The notes under the pieces: model-generated
The model's database searches: none
What the model was told of the DNA's origin: nothing
What the model saw: the letters and a program-made list of their open reading frames with translations, nothing else
Assembly: GCA_910586025.1 (NCBI GenBank)
Contig: CAJUIO010000014.1
Location: 1-49,518, forward strand
DNA length: 49,518 nucleotides
DNA from: an uncultured Lachnospiraceae bacterium
GTDB taxonomy: Bacteria; Bacillota; Clostridia; Lachnospirales; Lachnospiraceae
Reading direction: 5' to 3'
In this document: positions 42,548 to 49,518 of the stretch, one piece after another
Numbering within the stretch: the stretch's first letter is position 1
Layout of the letters: the number at the start of each line of letters is the position of its first letter
Program-made: the position numbers and the translations under genes

Positions 42548-43181
42548 ATCCACTCTCCTGTCTCTGATCTGCGGCCTGAGCAAGCCTCAGTCCGGTGAAA
42601 TTCTTATGCCGGAGCACTCAAGGACACAGATTGGATATATGCTCCAGCAGGATCATCTCTTTGAATGGCGTACCATATTGAAAAATATCCTGCTCGGCCC
42701 CGAGATCAACGGAACACTTACCAGGGCAAAGGAGGAGCTTGCCCTGCAGCTCCTTAAGGATTACGGCCTTTACAGGTTTAAGGACAAAAAGCCCTGGGAG
42801 CTTTCCGGAGGTATGCGCCAGAGAGCCGCTCTGATCCGGACTATGGTCATGGAACCGGAGCTTCTTCTTTTAGATGAGCCGTTCAGCGCCCTGGATTATC
42901 AGAGCCGGCTTATGGTTTCAGGCGATATCGGCCGGATCATTAAAAGCGCGGGGATTACCGCGCTTCTCATCACCCATGATCTGTCGGAAGCCATCTCCCT
43001 GGCAGACAGAATCATTGTATTGTCAAAGCGTCCCGCAACTGTAAAAAGGCAGATTGATATTTCGCTGAGCCTTACGGACAATTCACCCCTGGCCGCAAGG
43101 AACGCACCGGAATTTAAAGACTATTTTTCTTTACTTTGGAAGGAGATATCAGATGAATACGAACCCAAATCCTGTACCTGA
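42543..43181 (+). pseudogene. ABC transporter ATP-binding protein, 3' part
   Basis: From 42543 the frame reads GKSTLLSLICGLSKPQSGE, then the Q-loop (GYMLQQDHLFEW), the signature WELSGGMRQRA, Walker B LLLLDEPFSALD and the H-loop LLITHDLSEA. It is 212 codons and continues the 46-codon half at 6724-6861 in frame. The nearest ATG inside is at 42606, which would lack the P-loop. The family (SsuB/TauB/ThiZ-like) takes up sulfonates, nitrate or thiamine precursors; which one is unclear. The permease gene overlaps its end by 29 bases. Confidence 0.9.
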
Positions 43182-43962
43182 GAAAATATCCTCCGCTCAG
43201 AGGCTTTATATTAAAAAGCACAGAAGGCATCATCACTTTATCACGCTGATGAGATTTCTTGTCCTGTTTCTTTTCCTGATGGTCTGGGAGCTCGCCGCCC
43301 GCCTTTCCCTGATCGATACCTTTTTCTTCAGCAGTCCTTCTCTCGTGGCCTCCTATTTTCTTGAAATGCTGAAGGATGGTTCCTTTGTTACAAACACGGG
43401 AATCACGGTAATGGAAACCCTTGCGAGCTTTCTGCTTATCACCCTGATCAGCCTGTTTTCGGCAACCATCCTGTGGTACTCCCGGACGCTGTCCGAGATC
43501 TTTGAGCCCTACCTGGTGGTTCTGAACAGCCTTCCCAAGTCCGCTCTTGCACCGCTTTTTATTGTCTGGCTGGGAACCGGGATCGACACCATTATTGTAG
43601 CCGGGATCTCCGTCGCCCTGTTCGGCTCCATAATCAGCCTGTATACCAGCTTTAAGTCCACCCCCGAGGAAAAGCTGAAACTAATCTATACTCTGGGGGG
43701 AAATCGCTTTGCCGCTCTGAAAAAGGTGGTGCTTCCGGCTTCCGTACCGGCTATCCTGAGCAATATGAAGGTAAATATCGGCCTTGCCCTGGTGGGCGTT
43801 ATTATCGGTGAGTTTCTTGCCGCAAGAAGGGGACTCGGATATCTTATTATATATGGCTCGCAGGTATTCAGAATGTGGGCGGGAATGACAGAAATAGATA
43901 TTCGGGTTCTTTATTCCTCCGGTTATTCTTCCTTCTGTCCGTTCACTCTTCCTGTATGGTGA
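43153..43962 (+). pseudogene. ABC transporter permease, 3' end replaced
   Basis: The start has AAGGAG upstream. About 241 residues match SsuC/ThiX-type permeases, with several membrane helices and the EAA-like motif LIYTLGGNRFAALKKVVLP. After GYLIIYGSQVF the family normally has a last helix. Here RMWAGMTEIDIRVLYSS... of unrelated DNA follows for 28 codons to a chance stop. So the gene was cut near 43,880 by the next patch of mobile DNA. No remainder of the gene was found to the right within the window. Together with the split ATPase gene this operon is doubly inactivated. Confidence 0.75.
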
Positions 43963-45667
43963 CTTTACCCGGCCCGCCGATTTGCACTCTCTTACCGCAA
44001 AAAGCAAATCCATATTTCCGTATATGCTCTCTGGCAATCCCTTTTGCTACAAGAGCCACTTCATAATTCTTCCTGTCAATCTGCCGCAATGCATCCCAAA
44101 CCGTATCGGACAGCTCCTTTTCTTCCGTATCCTGTACCTTGAATTCAAATATATAGGCATTATCCTCCGGTCTCTTTGGCTCCAGCATTACATCATATCT
44201 TCCAAAGCCACTCTCACGATTTGATGTAAGTGTATATCTGTCTGCCAGCTCTACCATCAGGCCGAGGACAAATCCATGGTAAAACCTCTCAGGCTCCTCT
44301 AAAGAAGGCTGCTTTCCCGTATCAAAATAGCTGAACGTTTCCAAAGCCACTCTGTTCATATAGAGATTCATCGCTTTTACATCATCCAAAAGTAACGCTT
44401 TAACAAAGTCGTTATAACTGTTATTTTCAGAAAACCAGCCCTGAATCATATTTTCGAACATGATTCTTACTTCCTTATTTGTCAGAGTAAGGCCGTAATA
44501 GGTTCGCCCTGTTTCCTCCACAAATGTTTCCCCCACAACTCTCAGGTATCCGCTGGCAAGCAAAAGGCTCCAGATTGCATTCCTTTTTACTGTAAGCTGA
44601 TCGTATACAATCTGTTCATCAATCTCCAAATTGAGCATTTTTCCGCATAGCAACAGTTCAAAAGACTGTTTAATGTCAGGATTACTTTCCCGAAGAAGCT
44701 TCTCCACGAGATGATTGGAGCTGGTATTCACCCAGTATAATCCCGCTTTCCTTTCATCCAGAAAATTGATAACAGACCATGGATTGTAAATATCTTTTCT
44801 TTTTCCAAATGTAAATCCATCATACCAGTCCTTTACGATTTGCTCCTTTCCAGAAAGACAAAACTCATTTAATGCGGTAAAAACCTCTTCTTCCGTAAAG
44901 CCGAAACAATCCGAATAATCTTCAGATGTCGTTGTTACTACTTTAAGGTTATTCAAGTCTGAAAACACAGATTCCTTACTGACCCTTGTGATGCCCGTCA
45001 TAACGGCACGTTCCAGATATTGATTCGTCTTGAAGGCGGCATTAAATAAACCTCTGGTTAAATCCGCAAGCGCCTTCCAATATCCTTCTATATACGCCTC
45101 CTGCATCGGCGTATCATACTCGTCCAAAATAATGATTACTTTTTTTCCATAGTAACGGTACAGATAATTTGACAAGGTTTTTAATGATGCGGAAAGAATA
45201 TAATTCTCCATATCTGCCGTGACATTCCTGAAAAATCTTTTTTCCTTCTCATTGAGCAGATTCCCTTCCAGCAAAAAGTCATTCTGGCTGTAGAGCTGCT
45301 CAATAATATAACATATCATCTTCCTTGCATCCTGAAAGTTGGTTTCTTTGACATCAGCAAAACTCAGAAAGATAACCGGATAGGTTCCCTGAAGCTTTCT
45401 ATATTTATGATCTTCACCGGAAGATCTGTCTTCCCATATTTCAAGCCCTTCAAATAAATCTGCCCTACCTGCATAGTTTACCGAAAAGAACTTTTCCAGC
45501 ATGCTCATGGTCAACGTTTTTCCGAATCTTCTCGGCCTGGTAATCAGCGTTACACTATCTCCGCTCTCCCACCACTCCCGTATAAATCTGGTTTTATCAA
45601 TATAAAAATATCCTCTTTCCCTGATCGTCTCAAAATCCTGCTGTCCGATCGCCACAGTCCTCGCCAT
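43943..45667 (-). CDS. AAA-ATPase-like / PD-(D/E)XK nuclease protein
   Basis: This 574-aa protein is of a type common in Lachnospiraceae and Bacteroides. It has an N-terminal FYIDKTRFI segment, Walker A TRPRRFGKTLTMSML and ILDEYDTPMQEAY as Walker B. At the C-terminus a PD-(D/E)XK-like part is seen (GRYDVMLEPKRPEDNAYIFEFKV). The role is not known; the family is often mobile-element associated. AAGGATAG precedes the start. The end overlaps the truncated permease frame by 20 bases on the opposite strand. It follows the Rpn-like gene and probably shares its promoter. Confidence 0.85.
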   Translation of the reverse strand: MARTVAIGQQDFETIRERGYFYIDKTRFIREWWESGDSVTLITRPRRFGKTLTMSMLEKFFSVNYAGRADLFEGLEIWEDRSSGEDHKYRKLQGTYPVIFLSFADVKETNFQDARKMICYIIEQLYSQNDFLLEGNLLNEKEKRFFRNVTADMENYILSASLKTLSNYLYRYYGKKVIIILDEYDTPMQEAYIEGYWKALADLTRGLFNAAFKTNQYLERAVMTGITRVSKESVFSDLNNLKVVTTTSEDYSDCFGFTEEEVFTALNEFCLSGKEQIVKDWYDGFTFGKRKDIYNPWSVINFLDERKAGLYWVNTSSNHLVEKLLRESNPDIKQSFELLLCGKMLNLEIDEQIVYDQLTVKRNAIWSLLLASGYLRVVGETFVEETGRTYYGLTLTNKEVRIMFENMIQGWFSENNSYNDFVKALLLDDVKAMNLYMNRVALETFSYFDTGKQPSLEEPERFYHGFVLGLMVELADRYTLTSNRESGFGRYDVMLEPKRPEDNAYIFEFKVQDTEEKELSDTVWDALRQIDRKNYEVALVAKGIAREHIRKYGFAFCGKRVQIGGPGKVTIQEE

Positions 45668-45687
45668 AAGCTATCCTTCCCGTCTGT

Positions 45688-46428
45688 CTATATGGTTTGC
45701 TTCCCAAATCTTTCCATATAATTCTGTGCAGCCTGCAAAGATATATTCAGTTTATTTTGCAGCCTTTCCAAAATATCTTTCTCGGAAAGCCCCATTTCCA
45801 AACCGATTTCAATAATCCCTTCCGCTTTTCCTTTCTCTATTCCTTTGATTTCATTTTCCCTGGCAATTTCTTCAAATAAAGTACACATCTTACCGTCTCC
45901 TTTCGCATAAGCATCATAATTGATCGTACTGTTCGTTGCACCTGCTACTGTCATGATCACGGATCTGTCTGTCTTATGTTCCTCGCTGTATTGTATGGCT
46001 TTTTCCTTTGCTTCATTCCTTGGAATACTCCGATCCAAAATAATTTCCAGCAGATTAAACAAATCCACATTATTTCCATTTCGCAATATCAGATTATTTT
46101 TTCTTGCCTCCACCAACAGCATTTTATAATCATTTACATAATTCTTCATTTCCTGTGAAACATTCAGCATTCCCTGAAGATCCACTCCATGTTCTGTGGA
46201 TTTTTTACTTATTTTTATATTATCCCTGGATGCCTGAATACTTTCAGTATATTCTTTATGCTCCAATACAGAAGATTCTTCTGTATCAAGATCCTGCAAT
46301 TCTTCAGGCCTTATAACTTGTTTTCCTTCAAAAAGAACTGCATTGAAAAGGTCTGCAAACTGCTCATTGTTTCTCCAATAGTTCTTTAATACTGTATCGG
46401 GTTTTAATCCCTGTGTTTTCTTCATCAT
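45688..46428 (-). CDS. Rpn-family protein with a probable internal deletion
   Basis: This 246-aa protein starts with KPDTVLKNYWRNNEQFADLFN and has the Rpn-family C-terminus (DILERLQNKLNISLQ, RFGKQTI). Intact relatives, as I remember them, carry about 100 more residues with the PD-(D/E)XK core after HGVDL. Here HGVDL is followed at once by QGMLNVSQEMKNYVNDYK. The nuclease centre therefore seems lost in frame. Start codon unclear (ATG 46428 or 46425, GTG 46434); ribosome site weak. A good promoter lies upstream. Confidence 0.7.
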   Translation of the reverse strand: MMKKTQGLKPDTVLKNYWRNNEQFADLFNAVLFEGKQVIRPEELQDLDTEESSVLEHKEYTESIQASRDNIKISKKSTEHGVDLQGMLNVSQEMKNYVNDYKMLLVEARKNNLILRNGNNVDLFNLLEIILDRSIPRNEAKEKAIQYSEEHKTDRSVIMTVAGATNSTINYDAYAKGDGKMCTLFEEIARENEIKGIEKGKAEGIIEIGLEMGLSEKDILERLQNKLNISLQAAQNYMERFGKQTI

Positions 46429-46497
46429 TCTCACATTCTTTCTTCGAACCGTCTTTTTCTCTCTGATATCTCACAAAACTTTTCTGTCATTTTTATA

Positions 46498-46525
46498 AGT
46501 ATACAGTCCTTTATTCCCCTTTCAA
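46498..46525 (-). promoter_or_regulatory. Promoter of the Rpn-like / AAA-ATPase pair
   Basis: TTGAAA (46525-46520), 16-base spacer, TATACT (46503-46498) on the minus strand, about 65 bases before the start. Confidence 0.65.
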
Positions 46526-46580
46526 AGACAATTTTCTGAAAGTCCCCTTCTCTCACCCGGTCAGGATTGCTTCAAGTTAT

Positions 46581-46607
46581 GTGCGCTGTCCCGATCTGAC
46601 AGCGCAC
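46581..46607. terminator. 10-bp perfect hairpin after recombinase 2
   Basis: GTGCGCTGTC (46581-46590) and GACAGCGCAC (46598-46607) enclose a 7-base loop, 44 bases past the recombinase stop. No T tract; could be a terminator or an end structure of the element. Confidence 0.45.
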
Positions 46608-46650
46608 AAGAACAGCTTTCTGTCTTAAGTATACCTTATAACAGAGACTA

Positions 46651-48537
46651 TTAGCAAGGCTTATCCGGGAAAGGGGATAAGATCTGCCACACTCCCCGGC
46701 CATTGGGGGAACTGTACCTGATCTTTCCTTCTCTTTTCAGTTCACGGATCCTTCTATGTATCAGGGAAAGATTTACACCCATTTTGCCGGCAATCTCTTT
46801 TGCCGTGATTTTGGGTTTCTTTTTCATAAGATCTAAAATCATCTTTTTTTCCTCTTCGATCATTGGCTGGTGGGATGTGCTGCATGTCTGCTCCATACGA
46901 ACCAGCGTAAGCTTATCGGTCTTGCTCCTGACTGTGGAAGAAACATTTTCTGAAGAAAGTCCCATCAGTGCCCAGGAATCGAAATAAACGTCCAGACAGG
47001 TGGGAAAGACTTCAATTTTGGAAATATTTCCGATCATATCCGCCATCTGCGCCTGCTCGATCACTCCTCCCTCCAGTTTTTCCCGAATGGCTTCTATTCT
47101 GTTTTCCAATCTCGTGTTCCGGAGAATGTCGTCTTCCAGAAGCTTCAGCTTTTCTTTCGTCTCCTCCTTTCGGCTCTCCAGCTCCTCATTTTTCATCTTG
47201 AAGTCCACATCTGTGATAATTCCCTCAAGCAGTTTTTCCAGCAGCGTATCTTTCTGCCGTACGATCTTATCAAGCGCCGCTTCCAGGCCTTCCTTTTTCA
47301 ATAGAATATTGTCGTCATTTAAAGCTTTCCGCAGAATCGCCAGCGTTTCCTTCAGCAGAACATCCTTTTTTACCTCCATCTTTTGATATTTCTGATGGCA
47401 GACCTTCTCCAGCATTGTATACAGTTTCTTTTCATCCAGGTGTACATTGTCGCACCCTGTCTCTTTATCTGACCGCTGTTTTTCCACCTTACGGATCCGA
47501 TCTCTTCGCAGTTGCGGCTCCTTCCTTCCATTCTGAAGGTAATTGCTGCATTTCCATTCCGTCACTTTTCCGGTTTTGTTCTGTCTGACGGTACGATAAA
47601 AAGGACTTCCGCACATTCCGCACAGCAGCCTGCCCGATAAGTCATACTTTCCCGGGCTGCTTCCTTTTATATAAGTACCGCCCAGGTTTCCTTCCTGCTT
47701 CCTCTCATCCAGCCCTCTGTTCGCTCTCTCGAAAAGATCCTCGTCAATGATCGAAGGCACTGCATTTTCATGGAACAGCCATTCCGAAGGCGGATTTTTG
47801 CAGACCTGCTTGCTCTCAAAATCATAGTGCATCCTGTTCTGAACAACCGTCCCCTTATAAATTGGATTGCGGATGATATTGCGGATAAGGGAAGGGCTCA
47901 GCCTCTTCCCTTTCCGGTTGCGGTATCCGTGTTGATATAAAATCTCTGCGCTGCAGTGCGTTCCATACCCGTTTGCCGAAAGATTAAAAATCATCCGGAT
48001 CATTTCCGCTTCCTTCTGGTCTACGGCTATGCTTTTATCCGGCATTTTCTTAAAGCCGTACATCTGATTGGTAAATACAAAGCTTTTCCCTTCCTTCTGC
48101 CTGTTTCTGTGGGCATTATTGATCTTTTTGCTCAGCTCCCGACTGTATTCCTCCGCAAGGATGGCCTTGATTCCGGTAATCAGAGCATCATCCGGCGTGT
48201 AGAACTTATGATCCAAATACATGTAGAGACGCTTTCGGTTTCTCTGCATCCGGTCCAGGAATAAATACCAGTCTTTTGTGTTGCGCATCAGTCTGTCCTG
48301 GCTCTTGATCACTATAATATCGAATTTATCACTCTCAAGATCCTGATAAAGTCTGTTGTATTCCGCACGTCCCTTTACGGTTGTTCCGCTCTTTGCTTCC
48401 ACATAGATATCAACAAGCCGCCAGCCCTGTTCGCAGACGCAGCGTTTGGATTCCTGAACCTGCTTTATGAGCGCATCCTTCTGGGATTCTTCCTCCGTGC
48501 TGCAGCGGTTATAGATAACTGCACGCAGATTCTCCAT
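46651..48537 (-). CDS. Second large serine recombinase with C-terminal winged helix
   Basis: The 628-aa protein has a resolvase domain with catalytic Ser13 in YNRCSTEEES and the SQDRLMRN arginine motif. A recombinase domain, a partial zinc ribbon (LLCGMCGSPFY, WKCSNYL) and a long coiled coil follow. The end is a winged helix-like segment (KKPKITAKEIAGKMGVNLSL then RRIRELKREGKI). The ATG at 48537 is chosen for AAGGAGGTG; the frame is open to 48612. It differs clearly from the recombinase at 6808-8589. Its attachment sites could not be found in the window; the cut permease near 43,880 is one candidate. Confidence 0.9.
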   Translation of the reverse strand: MENLRAVIYNRCSTEEESQKDALIKQVQESKRCVCEQGWRLVDIYVEAKSGTTVKGRAEYNRLYQDLESDKFDIIVIKSQDRLMRNTKDWYLFLDRMQRNRKRLYMYLDHKFYTPDDALITGIKAILAEEYSRELSKKINNAHRNRQKEGKSFVFTNQMYGFKKMPDKSIAVDQKEAEMIRMIFNLSANGYGTHCSAEILYQHGYRNRKGKRLSPSLIRNIIRNPIYKGTVVQNRMHYDFESKQVCKNPPSEWLFHENAVPSIIDEDLFERANRGLDERKQEGNLGGTYIKGSSPGKYDLSGRLLCGMCGSPFYRTVRQNKTGKVTEWKCSNYLQNGRKEPQLRRDRIRKVEKQRSDKETGCDNVHLDEKKLYTMLEKVCHQKYQKMEVKKDVLLKETLAILRKALNDDNILLKKEGLEAALDKIVRQKDTLLEKLLEGIITDVDFKMKNEELESRKEETKEKLKLLEDDILRNTRLENRIEAIREKLEGGVIEQAQMADMIGNISKIEVFPTCLDVYFDSWALMGLSSENVSSTVRSKTDKLTLVRMEQTCSTSHQPMIEEEKKMILDLMKKKPKITAKEIAGKMGVNLSLIHRRIRELKREGKIRYSSPNGRGVWQILSPFPDKPC

Positions 48538-48663
48538 GGGTTCACCTCCTTCCTTTGAATATTGCAGATATGTATTCCTAAAATCGTATTGTTTATTCCC
48601 GCTGTCTGCCAATGGGTTTACCTCAAATATATTCCGGCAGATCTCTGGTCAGGGTATAGGTTA

Positions 48664-48789
48664 TCATCTGCTTTGCCGTTCTTTCTGGATCAGATCCAGT
48701 ACCCGGAGCTGTTCCTCGGAAGATATCTGATTTTCACGAACCAAAATGCGTGAAATCTGTTCAATCAGGTTTAAATCCTCTTTTGACAT
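48664..48789 (-). CDS. 41-aa helical protein upstream of recombinase 2
   Basis: MSKEDLNLIEQISRILVREN... is a short helical protein with GGAG upstream. It lies about 125 bases before the recombinase start, on the same strand. Recombinase genes often follow such small ORFs; a regulatory or directionality role is possible. The gap between holds a 14-codon ORF beginning inside its last codons. Confidence 0.55.
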   Translation of the reverse strand: MSKEDLNLIEQISRILVRENQISSEEQLRVLDLIQKERQSR

Positions 48790-48913
48790 GTTCTTTTGCT
48801 CCTTTCCTTATGGCATAGACTTATTGGATTTTATGTCCTGTTATGTTTTTTCATAACTATTTACCGCCTGAATCTTCCCACTTTCCCTGATCCGACAAAC
48901 GGAAAGCAAAAGA

Positions 48914-48936
48914 GGGAGAACCCATACGGTTCTCCC
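48914..48936 (-). terminator. Hairpin like that at 16726-16748
   Basis: GGGAGAACC-CATAC-GGTTCTCCC, followed on the minus strand by TCTTTT. Loop and outer stem equal the 16726 hairpin while one inner base pair differs on both sides (T-A to C-G). In the 327-base gap 48790-49116 it lies between recombinase 2 and the IS200 remnant. Confidence 0.55.
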
Positions 48937-49016
48937 TGTCATTATGGGTCGGATAGACCCTGTTGAGTGCATTGGAGTTTCGGGGCAGAGAAACGGAAAT
49001 GCGCTCAACGTTAAAC

Positions 49017-49033
49017 CACCCGCTATGCGGGTG
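49017..49033 (+). repeat. IS200 left-end hairpin
   Basis: CACCCGC-TAT-GCGGGTG is a perfect 7-bp hairpin 83 bases before the transposase start. IS200/IS605 transposases recognise such subterminal hairpins on one strand. Confidence 0.65.
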
Positions 49034-49052
49034 CGCGACGAATGTTATACAA

Positions 49053-49116
49053 AAAATCACCTTTCCATTATAATAGGGGTGTTCAGGCCACTATCAAAGA
49101 AAGGAAAGGTGATTTT
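49053..49116 (+). promoter_or_regulatory. RNA stem hiding the tnpA ribosome site
   Basis: AAAATCACCTTTCC (49053-49066) is the exact complement of GGAAAGGTGATTTT (49103-49116), which contains the Shine-Dalgarno sequence just before the start. A hairpin that blocks translation is known for IS200 transposase mRNA. Confidence 0.7.
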
Positions 49117-49275
49117 ATGGCAAAGCAAACGAATTCGCTCGCACACACGAAGTGGATGTGTAAATACCACATCATCTTCACCCCAAAGTATAGACGAAAG
49201 ATTGTCTATAATCAATATAAAACAGATCTGAGAGATATATTAAAGCAGTTGTGCAGTTACAAGGGGGTGGAGATA
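49117..49275 (+). pseudogene. tnpA: IS200-family transposase (TnpA, Y1 type), 5' third only
   Basis: Fifty-three codons match IS200 TnpA (MAKQTNSLAHTKWMCKYHII then FTPKYRRKIVYNQY). After KGVEI the family continues with the HUH (HxH) and tyrosine regions, which are absent; unrelated DNA follows and the frame stops at 49326. The HUH motif and catalytic tyrosine are lost, so this copy cannot move by itself. Confidence 0.85.
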
Positions 49276-49332
49276 TTGGTACTATGTCAAGAAAAAGTAC
49301 AAGTTAAACGTGGACTTTTTTGCTAAATCAAC

Positions 49333-49518
49333 GAGTGTGTGAAATAATTTCTGTAAATTAAGATCTTCTATGATAAGTTATTAGAAAAGACAGGTGTTTT
49401 GGTTCACCTGCCTTTTACTATACAAACATTTATTTTTCCTGTCAACCCATATTAGGAAAATCTCACGGAAATCAATTTTTACGAAACCATCAAAGTATGA
49501 TATGATAGAAATATGAAA
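49333..49518 (+). mobile_element. Possible left end of an IS (IS256-like) running off the window
   Basis: The stretch starting GAGTGTGTGAAATAAT resembles the terminal repeats of IS256-group elements (complement ends TTTCACACACTC). It is followed by a terminator-like hairpin CAGGTG/CACCTG (49391-49396, 49405-49410) with TTTT, and a promoter TTTACG-17-TATGAT (49478-49506) pointing rightward. A transposase gene would start just beyond the window. The 57 bases before it (49276-49332) belong neither to IS200 nor clearly to this element. Confidence 0.35.

Noticed and set aside
1..49518. CRISPR arrays, tRNA or rRNA genes
   Set aside because: No regularly spaced repeats and no tRNA or rRNA-like sequence noticed on reading.

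Overview
The window looks like a Lachnospiraceae-type (Clostridia) chromosome. It has strong AGGAGG-type Shine-Dalgarno sites, a GGGtGRT gene beside a NifU-like scaffold gene, and accessory families common in gut Firmicutes elements (DUF5688, DUF932, YqaJ, MOB_P relaxase pieces). No rRNA, tRNA or CRISPR array was seen.

Layout. (1) 1-6.6 kb is ordinary chromosome, all on the minus strand: argH, asd, topB, a MazG-like gene, a beta-helix acyltransferase, an Fe-S scaffold gene and the start of a GGGtGRT gene. A clear promoter precedes argH. (2) At 6724 an ABC-transporter ATPase gene starts on the plus strand but is cut inside its Walker A motif. Its other half resumes, in frame, at 42543. A 5-bp direct repeat GGCAA marks both joints, so 6862-42547 is an integrated element of 35,681 bp. 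Removing it restores a 258-residue ATPase. (3) 42.5-43.9 kb holds the rest of the ABC operon, whose permease gene is cut again near 43,880. (4) 43.9-49.5 kb is a second patchwork of mobile DNA: a AAA-ATPase/nuclease gene, a shortened Rpn-family gene, a second large serine recombinase, an IS200 remnant and what may be the end of another IS.

The 35.7-kb element, left to right, carries a large serine recombinase; a short mobilization cassette (MobC-like protein, a 29-aa coupled peptide, the N-terminal domain of a relaxase); an AT-rich 653-aa protein of unknown role; and a recombination cassette (RadC-like, DUF932, YqaJ exonuclease, Rad52-like annealing protein, DUF5688). Next come rtcB-prfH with a leader peptide and attenuator; an operon with a kinase-phosphatase-RNA ligase and GTPases; and a second GTPase operon with a NERD-helicase and a WYL regulator. 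Then follow a HerA-like ATPase operon ending in a broken zinc-ribbon dynamin gene, a primase-helicase, an excisionase-like protein, and an HTH protein at the right end.

How the parts may work together. The recombinase, excisionase and relaxase parts move the element. The cargo is unusually rich in RNA repair (RtcB, PrfH and a three-domain end-healing and sealing enzyme), in one GTPase family (three intact copies and two relics, all intact ones with NQAD in place of NKxD), and in dynamin/HerA-type ATPases. These are plausible stress- or phage-response modules, but that role is inferred. Two observations stand out. First, the attachment site lies inside the recombinase reading frame: in the circular form the recombinase would be fused in frame to the right-end HTH protein (739 aa), and integration splits them. 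Second, the HerA / possible actin-fold / membrane / zinc-ribbon dynamin operon has a divergent regulator and matches no named system I recognise. Several cargo genes carry single-base frameshifts or deletions, so part of the cargo is decaying or the assembly has indel errors.
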